Source: Lamellibrachia satsuma (taxonomy: Eukaryota > Annelida > Polychaeta > Sabellida > Siboglinidae). From it: a stretch of 64,000 nt of DNA. The stretch covers positions 970,001 to 1,034,000 of the forward strand of contig BSQZ01000036.1 of assembly GCA_033239005.1 (NCBI GenBank). Direction: 5' to 3'. The position numbers were made by a program, and so were the translations under genes. Shown one piece after another: positions 12,201-26,822 of this stretch; position 1 is the first letter of the stretch, and each line of letters opens with the position of its first letter. The notes under the pieces are model-generated. The model ran no database searches, was not told the origin of the DNA, and worked only from the letters and a program-made list of their open reading frames with translations.

Positions 12201-15200
12201 TAGTAAAATAATGACTGTTCATAAGACGAGTATGTTCACACAACCTGCAAATCCTTCGTATGTTCATTAAATGGCACAAATTCCAATTCAAGAAGAATTC
12301 TAAACGCAGGATTGTGACTGGATCTGGTGAAAAATGTAATAATTTTTCCGACGATTTCATCAAAATTAAATAACACATTTGCACAAAAGAGCTAGCACGT
12401 CATATTCGATATTAGATAGGTTAAATTTTTCATGTAATGATTCTAAAACGAGACAAGTCAAAAAAACGTAACTGCGGAGGGATCTTTAATGAATAACAAA
12501 AGCTACCTACCGATGTCTCTTTGCGATGTTTCTGTGACCGTCGAGCCTCTTTCTCACTTTGACCGTCTTTGTCGGCTGCATCCACACTTTCTGCAGGTCT
12601 TACACTCTGCTCTGTCTTCAGCCGATTCTATAACACAACACAACAAGTGATGGAGTGTGCATACAGACGTGTGTGTGTGTGTGTGTGTGTGTGCGTGTGT
12701 GTCCGTGCACGCGCGCGCGCATGATATTTCTGCATGTGAACAGCTACATCACTTTCAACGTTCTGATTTCTTGTTGGATTGTTGCATTTAACATGTTATT
12801 TATCTTTCTAGAAACTTGGACTGGCAAAGGGACGGGGTCAGTCCATCGACGGTCAGTCCATCGACGGTCAGTCCACACTGACGGTCAGTCCACCGACGAA
12901 GGCCAGTGAGTCAGCCAATATATTTGGAGAATGCAAACAAGTTTCTTGAAAGGTAAAAACATGTCAAAAATTATAAGTGTTAATTTTTTGTTACGTCATT
13001 CTAACTAAAGATAACTGCCCATATTCGTCTGACATGCTCCCTACTGACATGCCCCACCACCTGTGTGTAGTCAGGTGTTTACTGACAGGCCCCACCACCT
13101 GTGCGTAGTCAGGTGTTTACAGACACTTAGTGACCTGGTCACCCACCAGAGTTTTAAGACTCTTGTCGAGTGTCTCAAGCAGGGCATCCACTAAGCGGTC
13201 AGAGATGTGTGAAGCGACGGCCAGATTGAGCTCACTGAAACAGCAACAGCCATCTCTCACGCAGCTCATCACAACAAATAACATCCAGATCTTTGCAACA
13301 AAAACTGGTCAGGTAATAATGGCTGTCTAAATTTTTTTTAAACACAAAACAACAGGCAGTTTTGTTTATGGAAACTTTGTCTTCATGGATGACAATGCGT
13401 GCCCACATAGGGGGTGTGACTGTGTCATGATTCTTTGAAGACGAAGCATCGATCACAGATCTTAATCCAGCAGTTATTAAAGTGAATTGCACACAGCCAA
13501 TTGTGAACATGCAATGGACAGGTGTCCATACTGGAAAAGTAACTGTTGAAAGCATACAGAGAAATACCTCATTTAGGATCTTGCACAAATGAAATACAGC
13601 AGAATTCTCATAGCAGCAATATGGAAACTTTCTTCCGTGCGAATGCTTTAACACAAAAGGATAGAAGCCGGGACACTCTCTAATTTGTGAAGTTGTCATC
13701 CAAGAAACTACCTGTACCAACACAAGGTCTCGTCTGGTTGAATGAAAAGTTTGTTAGTATATCACGACTGTATTACTTGACTTGGGTCAGTCATTCAGGA
13801 GTGTGACATACCTTAGTTTATTCATGACGTCAGTTCCCAGTTGTTCCACCAGGAGGCTGTGCATGAAGTCCTTCGATACAACTCCCTTTTCGGTGCTGGT
13901 CATCTGCATGTTCTCCAGCAGGGCCTGTCACGATGCAATGGTGACAGTCATTCATAAATAAGGGATGATCTCAAAACACTGATGTATGAGAACACACGAA
14001 ACCGATGTACTATTAAGCGTACATGCCCTAATTAGCATACACCCCCTTTTTTAATCAGCAGGATCCATAATTATTGTAATTTGACTAGTTTGGAACAACT
14101 GAAGTGTCGTCATCTGGTGTTAAAAGTACACCTTTTCATTTGTTCTACACTAGTCACCAAATGGCACCACTGGTGTTAAACAGTTAACTTATTGTACGGA
14201 AAAAAATGCTGGTGTACACTTATAAGAACAGATAAAAAAAAATTTCTTGGCCCAATTTTTTTTCAAGCGTACTGTACTTATTAGGTCAAATACGGTAATT
14301 TAACTTTGTATTCGCCGACACAATGCAAAACTGCCGACACGCACTCAAAGTCAGCACCAATATGAACAGTGATTGAAAAATATATTCCTGGGGAAATACA
14401 TCAACACAACACTAAATAAGACAGCTCCCTAATTAGTCATTCAGTTTACCTGGTAGGGATTTCTGTTAGCAGGTCAAGTTACATGTAGTATACACTAAAC
14501 CCTAGAGCTAGTCTGTCTAATTGGTTGATGACTATGTGTGCTCAACTGCTAATTTTGGTCACAATTATTGGTTTTAGTCATGTGATTATAGATGAGCCAA
14601 TAGGAGACTTACGATATCCTCCAAGACAGTAGGGCATTGCTCTCCGGCACATGACAGCATGTCCTCTATATTTGTCTGAAAAACAAAAATAATCCTATAA
14701 ACCTCACTTTAAAAAAATCACCCACAAAGAACCATTAGCCTGTGTTGATCATAATTATTTGCTAGCATAATAATTATTAGCTTAATCAATGTTATCATTT
14801 ATCTACATAGTTCATCAAACATCTGCATTGTAATTTTTTCGACATTACATGATAGCTATTATATTTTGTAAAAACATGTCTGATAAGTTGGAATTTTAGC
14901 GTTTCACAAGTAAAATGAGAAGACATAAGGAAGATGGAGGAACTAAGAGAAGAGATCCAAATGAAGAAACATCTGAGGATGAAGGGAGCAAACTGCGATG
15001 GACAAGACACATACAGAGAATGCATGAGGAGAGATGGACAAAGTGGGCAGGAAAACAGGAGAAGAGGAAGACCAAAAGATGGAGGGAGAGTGTTAAGAGA
15101 TCTCAAAAGGGCAGGGGTGAACAGCTGAGAGTAGGACAGGATGGCAGATTGTGATGGATGGAGATGACTCGTCGAGAGGGTGACAGGCTAAGTGATGTGG

Positions 15201-18200
15201 CCCCAACCTGCAAGGGACTGGGAGAAGAAGAAGAAGTGAAAGCAATATCACAACGTTCAGTCAGCTTGCCTTCAGCTGATGCTCAATGACAGACTGCAGG
15301 TCCTGCGCAATCGACTGAAGCTTCTGCTGCACACTGTTCCCATCATGCTCTGACTTCAGTGCCACTTCCTGTAGTCGTGGCAACACCTGTGTCCCACAGA
15401 TAAACAGATTACAGTGCGAGTGGTATCAACTTGTATCATATTGATACAGTGTCTGCATACCACTAGAACTGGCATTACACAATTAACACTCAATACCGCT
15501 CGGGACCTTCCAGGTTATTAAAAAGTATAAACGTAAAAACAAAAGATAAATTAATCACAGGTCAGTATATTTGTTACACATTTATTAACACAATTAAAAA
15601 CATTTCCCAATGTTTCATCAGTTGCCACACACCTGTCGAGACATGTTCGCATCTTTGATGTAACTCTGAGCGCGCTCAATGTCTTCATTGTCTGACACTC
15701 CAAGAGACTCTAGTCCCGAGATACTTTCATTGACCTGTATTACGAGACTGTCGATCATCTGAAACCACAGCAAAGGGAGGCACTTGTCTTGTATGTAAGA
15801 ACAGTGTCGTAAAGAAAATATACTTGTCTTGTATGTAAGAACAGTGTCGTAAAGAAAATACACTTGTCTTGTATGTAAGAACAGTGTCGTAAAGAAAATA
15901 CACTTGTCTTGTATGTAAGAACAGTGTCGTAAAGAAAATACACTTGTCTTGTATGTAAGAATAATGTCGTAAAGAAAATACACGTCTTGTATGTAAGAAC
16001 AGTGTCGTAAAGAAAATACACTTGTCTTGTATGTAAGAATAATGTCGTAAAGAAAATACACGTCTTGTATGTAAGAACAGTGTCGTAAAGAAAATACACT
16101 TGTCTTGTATGTAAGAACAGTGTCGTAAAGAAAATACACTTGTCTTGTATGTAAGAACAGTGTCGTAAAGAAAATACACTTGTCTTGTATGTAAGAACAG
16201 TGTCGTAAAGAAAATACACTTGTCTTGTATGTAAGAACAGTGTCGTAAAGAAAATACACTTGTCTTGTATGTAAGAACAGTGTCGTAAAGAAAATACACT
16301 TGTCTTGTATGTAAGAATAATGTCGTAAAGAAAATACACGTCTTGTATGTAAGAACAGTGTCGTAAAGAAAATACACTTGTCTTGTATGTAAGAATAATG
16401 TCGTAAAGAAAATACACGTCTTGTATGTAAGAACAGTGTAGTAAAGAAAATACACTTGTCTTGTATGTAAGAACAGTGTCGTAAAGAAAATACACTTGTC
16501 TTGTATGTAAGAACAGTGTCGTAAAGAAAATACACTTGTCTTGTATGTAAGAACAGTGTCGTAAAGAAAATACATGTGTATTGATGATTAAACCTATAGT
16601 TTACTGCTACAATGCATGAAGTTGTCAAAGCAACATGAAAATGTGGTTATAAATGAGACAACCATAATGGGGACATGTTGATGAGATCACCATGCTGTGG
16701 ACATGTTGAAGTGATCATCATGGTGTGAACATACCGAGGTGATCACTAAGGTGTGGACATGTTGAGGTGATCACAATGGTGTGGTCATGTTGAAGTGATC
16801 ATCAATGATGGGGACATGTTGAAGTGATCACCATGATGGGGACATGTTGAGGTGATCACCATGATGGGGATATGTTGAGGTGATCACCACTGTGGTGATA
16901 TGTTTAGGTGATCACCATAATGGGGGGACATGTTGATGAGACATGCCTGTGCTGTGACATGTTGGAAGTGATCACCGTGATGGGACTTGTTGAAATGATC
17001 ACCATAATGTGGATATGTTGGAAGCCCATATATGTTGCGGGTCCCACCTGCTGCATATACAGAGCTGATGAGGAAATCCTCAGCTGAGAGCAGGTACTAC
17101 CTGGTCATGGTCGGTCAAGCAAAGGATTGTGGTCTCTCCTGTAGAGAACCCTCACTCCATAAGACAACTCAGCAACATTGGACATGTTCCCGCCGGCATC
17201 AGTGGAGTCAGTCTTCACAACTCAGCCAACAACTTTCTATGACAGACACAATCTCTACTGGATCAACCATGTTCCGCAAGGTGTCAATGGAGACAGTCTT
17301 CACAACCTAGCTAACAACTTTCTATGACAGACACCATAATGTGGATATGTTGAAGCCATATATGTTGCGGGGTCCCACCTGTTGCATAGAGCTGATGAGG
17401 AAACTCTGCTGGAGCAGGTACGCCTGGTCATGGTCAAAGCGGCGTGGATTGTGGTTCCTCTGTAGAGAACCCTCAATCTACAAGACAACTCAGCAACATT
17501 GGACATGTTCCCGCGGCATCAGTGGAGACAGTCTTCACAACCTAGCCAACAACTTTCTATGACAGACACAATTCTACTGATCAACCATGTTCCCGCGGTA
17601 TCAGTGGAGTCAGTCTTCACAACCTAGCCAACAACTTTCTATGACAGACACAATTCTACGGATCAACCATGTTCCCGCGGTGTCAGTGGAGTCAGTCTTC
17701 ACAACCTAGCCAACAACTTTCTATGACAGACACAATTCTACGGATCAACCATGTTCCCGCGGTGTCAGTGGAGACAGTCTTCACAACCTAGCCAACAACT
17801 TTCTATGACAGACACAATTCTACGGATCAACCATATTCCCGCGGTGTCAGTGGAGACAGTCTTCACAACCTAGCCAACAACTTTCTATGACAGACACAAT
17901 TCTACTGATCAACCATGTTCCCGCGGTGTCAGTGGAGTCAGTCTTCACAACCTAGCCAACAACTTTCTATGACAGACACAATTCTACTGATCAACCATGT
18001 TCCCGCGGTATCAGTGGAGTCAGTCTTCACAACCTAGCCAACAACTTTCTATGACAGACACAATTCTACGGATCAACCATGTTCCCGCGGCATCAGTGGA
18101 GTCAGTCTTCACAACCTAGCCAACAACTTTCTATGACAGACACAATTCTACGGATCAACCATACACACACTTCTACAAATAAACATCACCTGTTTTTCTT

Positions 18201-19856
18201 TCTAGACACCAGTTCACTATCTTACACATTGCTTTTAACTTTTACAAAATTATTTGCTGAATTCAAGTTGGCTACTGCTGATTTTGTTAATAATCATGCA
18301 ACATCATGGCTGAGTGTAGATATAAATGAATCACAATTCAAAGTGAACATCTGTAGCGCCTGAAGAACATTCTACAATCAGACATTCTTACTCATATTTG
18401 TACTGCAAGCAGTCACGGAAAGGAAACACCAAGAATTCAGTGACTGATCTTGCTAACATGCATACACGAGCTGTAACTGAATAAGGCCCAATAAAATACA
18501 TGGGTTAAAAGCCATCATTGTTCCATGCAGCTACCTTCTTGAGGGCGAGTTCTGTCTTCTGTGGGCTCAGCTTGAGGGCAGCTGTCGCATCGTTCACTGG
18601 CGTTGGCATCTTCAACATTGTGAAGTTTCTGCAGAGAAAACAATCACAGTGACACATACACAAGCACATTTTTTCAAAAAACTTACTTTTTCAACCCAAG
18701 TGGGCAACATGAGTAATCCACGTTGAACAAGGATATTAAACTGTTTTTTGTGAGATCAAGGCTTTGAATGGTAGCACGTGGACTCAAACTCAGGTCTTCT
18801 CAACTGACAGCATAACATTCTATCCACTACACTTCCACATCCCAAGCGGGAGAGAGAGAAGGAAAGACAGAGGGGGGAAACAAAGAGAAAAAGGAACTGA
18901 AACAGAGCTAAATTCATCTTTATGTGAAGCAACAGTTACTCCCTGGGGAGATATCTGGTAGATTGTGGGAAATATAGAAGGCCGCCAGTGCCAATCAAAT
19001 GCAGGGCTATTCGTGGGAGATGGAAGTGTAGATGGAGGAATGAGGCTTGAGCTCACTTCTCCAGGGCTGTAGCAATAACTGTGAATCCTTGGGGAGATGT
19101 GTTGTTCCTGTCCCAGTAGATGCAACGAAGGTGACTGTTGATCTGGAGTGCCTTGGCCAGCATGCGTGCTCCATTGTCTCCCATCTGGTTACCACTGCAA
19201 CATACACACCTTGTGTAGACACATCTCACATACAGGTACACTGTGTAGACACATCTCACATACAGGTACACTGTGTAGACACAATGCACATACAGGTACA
19301 CTGTGTAGACACATCTCACATACAGATACACTGTGTAGACACATCTCACATACAGGTACACTGTGTAGACACAACTCACATACAGATACACTGTGTAGAC
19401 ACATCTCACATACAGATACACTGTGTACACATCTCACATACAGATACACTGTGAATACACATCTCACATACAGATACAGTGTGTAGACACATCTCACATA
19501 CAGATACACTGTGTAGACACATCTCACATACAGATACACTGTGTACACATCTCACATACAGATACACTGTGTAGCCACATCTCACATACAGATACACTGT
19601 GTACACATCTCACATACAGATACACTGTGTACACATCTCACATACAGATACACTGTGTAGACACATCTCACATACAGATACACTGTGTAGACACATTTCA
19701 CATACAGATACACTGTGTAGACACATTTCACATACAGATACACTGTGTACACATCTCACATACAGGTACACTGTACAGACGCCTCATGGACAGACGAGCA
19801 GTACGGACACTTTGTGTACAAACATGTGTATGTGTGTTTTGTGTGGGGCGTGTGTG

Positions 19857-19922
<66 letters not shown>

Positions 19923-22900
19923 CTGTGTAGTATGTGTGCATGCATACATGTGTGTGCATGTTCATGCATGCGTGCGTGTGCATGTGTGTAAGTGCATGTG
20001 TGTACATGTGTGTATGCATGTATGTGTGTGTGCGTGTGAATGTGGAAGTGCACGTGTGTATGCATATGTGTGTGCATGTGAATGTGTAAGTTCATGTGTG
20101 TGCGTGTTTGTATGTGTGCGTGTGTGTGTAAGTGCATGTGTGTTTGTGTGTGTGTGCGTTGTCTGTTTACACAGCCAGTCAAGAAAGCTCACAATGTATC
20201 TTAAACTTTCAGCACAAATCATTACTAACACATCTATGCTTTGAACACCAAACTGAAACCCCACTAAAAATTAGCTATTGTTTTAAAATTAATATATTGA
20301 ACTAGAAAGTAATGGAATGAAGCACACAACTGACGATTAAACCATGAGCACAGTTTGAATTCAAACAGAAATTACTATAGTATCTTAAGTTTGTAACGAA
20401 GGACGTCGCTTATGTGACCACCTGTCTGGTGCAACCACTCACCTGAGGTCTATTTCTGTAAGAGAAATGTTTGTGCCGAGGGCATTGATAACCAAGGGTG
20501 TGTTCATCCTCATTCTTGAGTCGGCCAGAGACAGTGACTCGATTGCCTAAAAACATGCAGCAAGAACAACAGTCATCACTATAAACTACTGGAGACAAAA
20601 CGATCATAAAAATCTGACTAATGAAGGGTTTATCCAAGCTGTAAGGGACTTTGTAAATATAAAACATTCCAATCCTACTTTTTTGATGGATTAACCCCCA
20701 CCCACACACATCCTAGCCCAAATAAAATTGACAATTGGAGTCACTGTACACGCTAGTGCTGACAAAGGGAATCATTTTACTATTGTGAAAGTATTGCAAT
20801 AGTACTGCGATAGCTGTATTACTATTGCGATAGTTCCATAACTATTGTGATGGTATCAAGAAATAGCGAATAGCTAGTTTTTTACTCAGCATGCTCATTG
20901 CAAGAACCATTCAACAGTAGGCCTGAAGAAAACGATACTGAAACCATCAGGTGGACAGGTGGAGAATGTTGATATCTATAGAGACCCACCGAGTTGTCTG
21001 CTTGAATCATCTGTACGACAGCCTCCAATACGTCAGGCAGGTGTCTGCAACACATACATAACACGTATCCTGGCTATAATTGACATATATCCTGGCTCTG
21101 ACACATGCAGGCTCTAAATGAGATGTATCCTGGCTCTACCTGAGATGTATCCTGGCTCTAACTGAGATGTATCCTGGCTCTAACTGAGATGCATCCTGGC
21201 ATTAACTGACATGTATATTGGCTCTAACTGACACGTATCTTGGTTCTAACTGACATGTATCCTGGCTCTAACTGATATGCATCTTGACACTAAATGACAT
21301 GCATCCTACCTCTAACCGACACGTATCTTGGCACCAATTGATCTATAATCAGGTCCTGATATGTATTCTAGATCTGATGTGCTTCTTGCATCTAAACAAC
21401 ACACATTTTGCTCTAACTAATATGAATCCAGGCTCTGGCATCTGAAAGCAAATACACAAAATCTGCCATAAAAATTTACTAGCAGTCCCGAATGAAGATT
21501 CTCTGATTATCTTAACTTATTTCTATATCTGTGAAATCATAGACCCTATTATGGTCATCATGGCACCTACTTCTGTTTAACGTTGACCAGGTTCTGACCA
21601 ATCATGAGCTTCTTGAGGTTCCTGTTGCGGCCAACATGGCCCACTAGATGCATGAGGGCCATGTCAAAAGCTGCAATGGAAACAGACATAGGTCAAAGGA
21701 TGCAGAGGTTACAGAGGTCAAAGGATGCAGAGGCTACATAGGTCAAAGGTGCAGAGGTTACATAGGCCAAAGAAAGCAGATGTTAGAGGTTAAAAGATGC
21801 AGAGGTCAAAGGATGAAGAGGAATCAAAGTCAAGTAATCTGATTGACACTTTTATTATAACGTGGTGATGAATTTGTGTGGAAATTTTTTTAACTGCACA
21901 ATTGAAAATAATAGTCCGTTAAATCAATCATGACGACAAACTGAACTGAGCCCTCAACTTATCTATATAGTTCAAAGCTACAAAAACGTAGGTAGTCACT
22001 AGTAATTTTTTCTCAAAGACTTTCTCTCATCTTGACACAACTTCCTCTCAGAATTTCCCAGAAATACTCTTTCTCCCAGACATGTTTGTGAAATCATACC
22101 ATTGTCACTGAGGTCGAGCGATGAGATGGACATTATGTCGGGCACACACATCTCGAGGATCTGAGCCCCGCCCAGACCAAGCATGTTGCGACTCAAGTCC
22201 AACTCCAGTTCACTCATGTTGCTATTACTGCTTATTCCCAGAAGTAGTTGTCTGCAAGTCACAGGTGATCATGTCATCATCACTGGTAGTATTGTAGGTC
22301 TATGGTCTACCATAAATTTCCGTGCATAATACGCCCCCATGTATAATACGCACCCTAAATTTTAAATTAACACCAAACTCTATTTCGATATGTCACATGC
22401 ACACTTTCTATACATACATATGGTACAATCGTCTTTATTTGCATTCACAACTTTAAACATGGAGTCACGCTGGCTGACCCGTGGGTGTGGCATTGACATC
22501 ATTCCTGTGATTCACGAACGCCAATCATGATGCCTTGGTGCTCAGGGAGCAACACATATTTGAGCGTATTAACCCAACATTTCTGCGTTATTCCCGGTTG
22601 GCAATGCTCCCGGTCGCATACGAGTCCCGCTCATTGATGTCAGAGTACTAGTCTTCCAGTAGCGTTATCCATATATGGTCAGAGAAATGTTGTTTAGCCC
22701 TATCACCATGTATAATATGCACCCGGACTTTTAAGTAAAAAATGGAAGGAAAGAATGCATATTATACAAGGAAACTTATGGTAATACCTATACAACATAC
22801 CAAAGATTACACCCAATACAGCTACCACTGATGGACATATGGACAGCTATTTCAACACAAGACATAAAAATATACTGTTTCCAGATCTTCTAAAGACGAG

Positions 22901-25900
22901 TTTACACGAGGCGATGACGACATGACTTTTATGTATTTAAGACCTTCTAAAGACACATTTACATGAGGTGATACTTTACCATGATGACATGACTTTTATG
23001 TATTCAAGACCTTCTAAAGACATGTTTACATGAGGTGATACTTTACCACGCTGACATGACTTTTATGTATTTAAGACCTTCTAAAGACATGTTTACATGA
23101 GGTGATACTTTACCATGCTGACATGACTTTTATGTATTCAAGACCTTCTAAAGACATGTTTACATGAGGTGATTCTTTACCATTATGACATGATAATGGT
23201 AAAGACGCAGTTACTCAAAATGATACTTCACCATGATGACATGAATTTTATGTATTCAAGATCTTCTAATGATGTGTTTACATGAAGCAATATTTCACCA
23301 TGACGACATGACTTTTATGTAATTAGGCAATCATGTATCATGTGAAACAGATTGTGATTGTCTAATGATGTAAAAATCACATTATCACCTCATGTAAACA
23401 TAAATTTTCTCTGATTTAATTTCATGATTTTTCACTACTGTAATGTGAAAGACACACAATGGTGGAAAGGCCAAAAGGCATTCCAGAGTATTGACAGGCC
23501 AGAATGGGATGAAAGGTATGCAGAGGCCAACATGATCCAGAAGGCCTGGTGGCCCACCATACATATTACTATGGTCGAGCCAAAGGAATCACATGACCCA
23601 GAAAGGCAAAATTACTGCTGAAGACGCAAAAACAATTTAAACCAAATTACTCAAAACCATCCAAATCTACACATCCAAATCAAGGCACACACAAATCCAG
23701 AAAACAGTTTCACCCTTAAGATACTTAAGTGATAGTTTTGTCTTCCTAAACACCTACTGGCTATAGTGACAACAGATAGACGTTGGACATATTACACTTA
23801 CTTGAGAGCTTCAGTTGGCAGTCGTGTCCCTGACAAGTTAAGATATTTGAGTGCCATTGTGCTTGAAAAGAACAGTTTCCATGAGGGCGGCACGTCTTTG
23901 CCCTTGCGTAGGGGCGGGAAGACATTGTTGGAGAGGTCGAGGTGGGTGAGGCTTTGACAGCACCCTCGCAGTAGCGCCCCAAATATCTGAGACAAACAAC
24001 GGCTTTGTCAGACTCTGACCACAAACTGGCTTTGTTCATCATTTCCCTCTGCATGTGCATAAGTCGTCCTGTTTTACTCGTAACGACAATGTTAAATTGG
24101 TAAAAATTTTCAAGTTGGGAAAATAAATTACTATAAATTTATATTTTACACAACTAATAACTTGAATCTTTCAGCAACCATTGGTTGCCATCTTCACAGA
24201 CTGAGTTCTTCTTCTGCTCACCAGATGGCAAGGCGAGCCGGCTGCCCCATACATGGCTGAGCCTGCACCCTCTTCGTCTCAATTCATGATGTTAGCTTCC
24301 TGATAGTGATGAAAGGGGATAAAAGAAAATTTATAATTGACAATACTAAAGTTGACTACCCAAGTTACAGCTGCATGAGCAGATCTGCTGGAGGCCTGTT
24401 GATTTTCACAGTAAGAAACTCTGCAACATCACAGTGGATTCCACTTCAGTTAGTTCCACATGCAATGCCAAGCACCAAAGGGATTGACTCCACGGAGATA
24501 CAAAAAATAGTAGTAGTCTCTAAACTCCTAAATTAATTATGTACCAGTATTATCAACACAAGACGTTAAATTTCATTACAGATAAAAACATGAGATGTGT
24601 GCTCCGAGGTGTAGCCTAATGTGTTACAGGCCAGTGGCCTCGTGAAAGATGGTGTGTGAATTGGGCTCACCACATCGATGGCGCAGTCGCAACCAGATAA
24701 CTTGAGAGTGCTCAGGGCATTGGGCTGGGCCAGGAAATTAAACAGAGTCTACAAAACAAAAACGCAAATTAGATATATGCTAGACATAGAAAACTTGCTA
24801 TCCGATGAACAATCAAAGTATACAAGCACGAGACATGATATGTGGAACAGAAATTTTAAAGTGAAACAAAAGTCATAGTTTTTGGGCTATGCACCTAAGA
24901 GTTAATAAAAAACTTATCATTTGCAACTACAATCAAGATATATCACGCTAGTGGTTTTCTCAGAATTTGTTAAAAGTGGGAGATTCTGGTCAAATCTCTG
25001 TTTAACTGGGAGCTGACATATTAACCACTGCGGCCATAAGTGCATGTGCAATTCTAAGAACAACAACAAGGTTTTCCTGTAAACCACTGGCATGACATTC
25101 TTGATTGTAGTTGCAACTGGTTACGTTTTAGTAACTCTCATAGGTGCATTGGCTCAAAACCATGACTTTTTTCTTTTAACAGAACTACTACTTTACTGGA
25201 CGATGTGAAACTGAATGCATTAGTATTTATAACATCTTAGTTAGTCAGCAATAATATCCATAAAAAATGTGTCACTAACGTGATTTTCATGTCTTAATAT
25301 TACAGAAAATACACGATTTGGCAATGAAATAAAACATTTCAGTTCTATGACTAATATAGGGACCGCTGTTTGGCAATAAAAGACAGCCAAATAAATAAAT
25401 CTTTAACTTTGAAGGTAAAATACGTTGTTCAATGGATGATTTATTGATCTGTTTAATTCCAATTTTATACAACTTGTAACGGCAAATAAACTGCAGTGAT
25501 CAAGATGAAAACATGAAGTTTAACATTATGAATTTAGATGAACTTTGAGATCGAAAAATTTAGATAATTGGGGGATTTTAGTTTTACAAAACCCTCAGCT
25601 AGTTTTGTATGAGTTAACCAATGAAAATCCTTTAGCATCAGGCTCGACAATGTAAGGAAACGTCTGCGAGCAGTTTGTTGGTAGATTATTTATATTCAGG
25701 ATTAAGAATGCAAAGATGTTATTAGAAAGTAGATGCTAACACAGAAAGTAAAACCTGGATGGTTCCTATGACAGCAACCAGGTTTGGTCTTAACAGGAGT
25801 CTCCCGTCCCATATATCAATTTGTAATTATAATTTTACACTGCATTATGAACTTAATTACTTTATTAATTAACATTATTAACTGATCGTTTCAGCGATTC

Positions 25901-26415
25901 TGTTGTTTTTTGTTGGTTTTGTTTATATTTTGATCATTGTATTATATGTTGGCTTGTCAATATAAATGGGACAAATATACATTTTCTGAATCTGATTACA
26001 TCTCGCTACTAGTACTCACTGAGGTCTCTTCGCCCTTCAGTGAGTTCTCCGTCAGGTCTAGCGACTTGAGGGACGTTGGAACAAACTTGTTGTTGGTCAA
26101 GGCCTCGGCCAGTTTGTTGACACCCTTGGCTGTGATGCCCGTGTGGGCCAGGTTCAGGTGAACAAGACCTCGGGTCAACTTCGACAGTGGCCCACATATG
26201 TGGTTCAGACCTGGCAAAGCAGACACAGTGATATGTTAGAAGCATCCCCAGACATTGCAGAAAACAAGTTTCTCCTGTGGTTCTGCACAAGTAAATTTAA
26301 TCGGGGATTAGTTTATTAAACTGTGTAGAGATTTTCAAGAAGCGTTCAGTCACTTACAAAAACACCTGAAATAACTTTTTCATTTAACCTGACACACTAA
26401 CTGGTGTTATAATAT

Positions 26416-26508
<93 letters not shown>

Positions 26509-26786
26509 ATATACATATACATTATATATATATATGTATATGTATAAGTATATATACATATATACATACATACATACATACATACATACATACATACATA
26601 CATACATACATACATAGATACATACATACATACATACATAGATACACAGATACATAGATACACACATACATACATACATACATACATACATACATACATA
26701 CATACATACATACATACATACATACATACATACATACATACATACATACATACATACATACATACATACATACATACATACATACA

Positions 26787-26822
<36 letters not shown>

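Noticed and set aside
14915..15154. Lys/Arg-rich ORF as a gene
   Set aside because: Matches the worn 3' end of a LINE ORF in shifting frames, ending in a gaagaag tail.
15618..16628. Overlapping minus-strand ORFs of 246-336 codons
   Set aside because: They are translations of the 40-bp minisatellite in three frames; only the final 42 codons (15633-15758) are real, as CARMIL exon 21.
19423..20244. 273-codon plus-strand ORF
   Set aside because: Made of the 30-bp minisatellite and the TG tract; it repeats HIQIHCV and CVCV and has no protein character.
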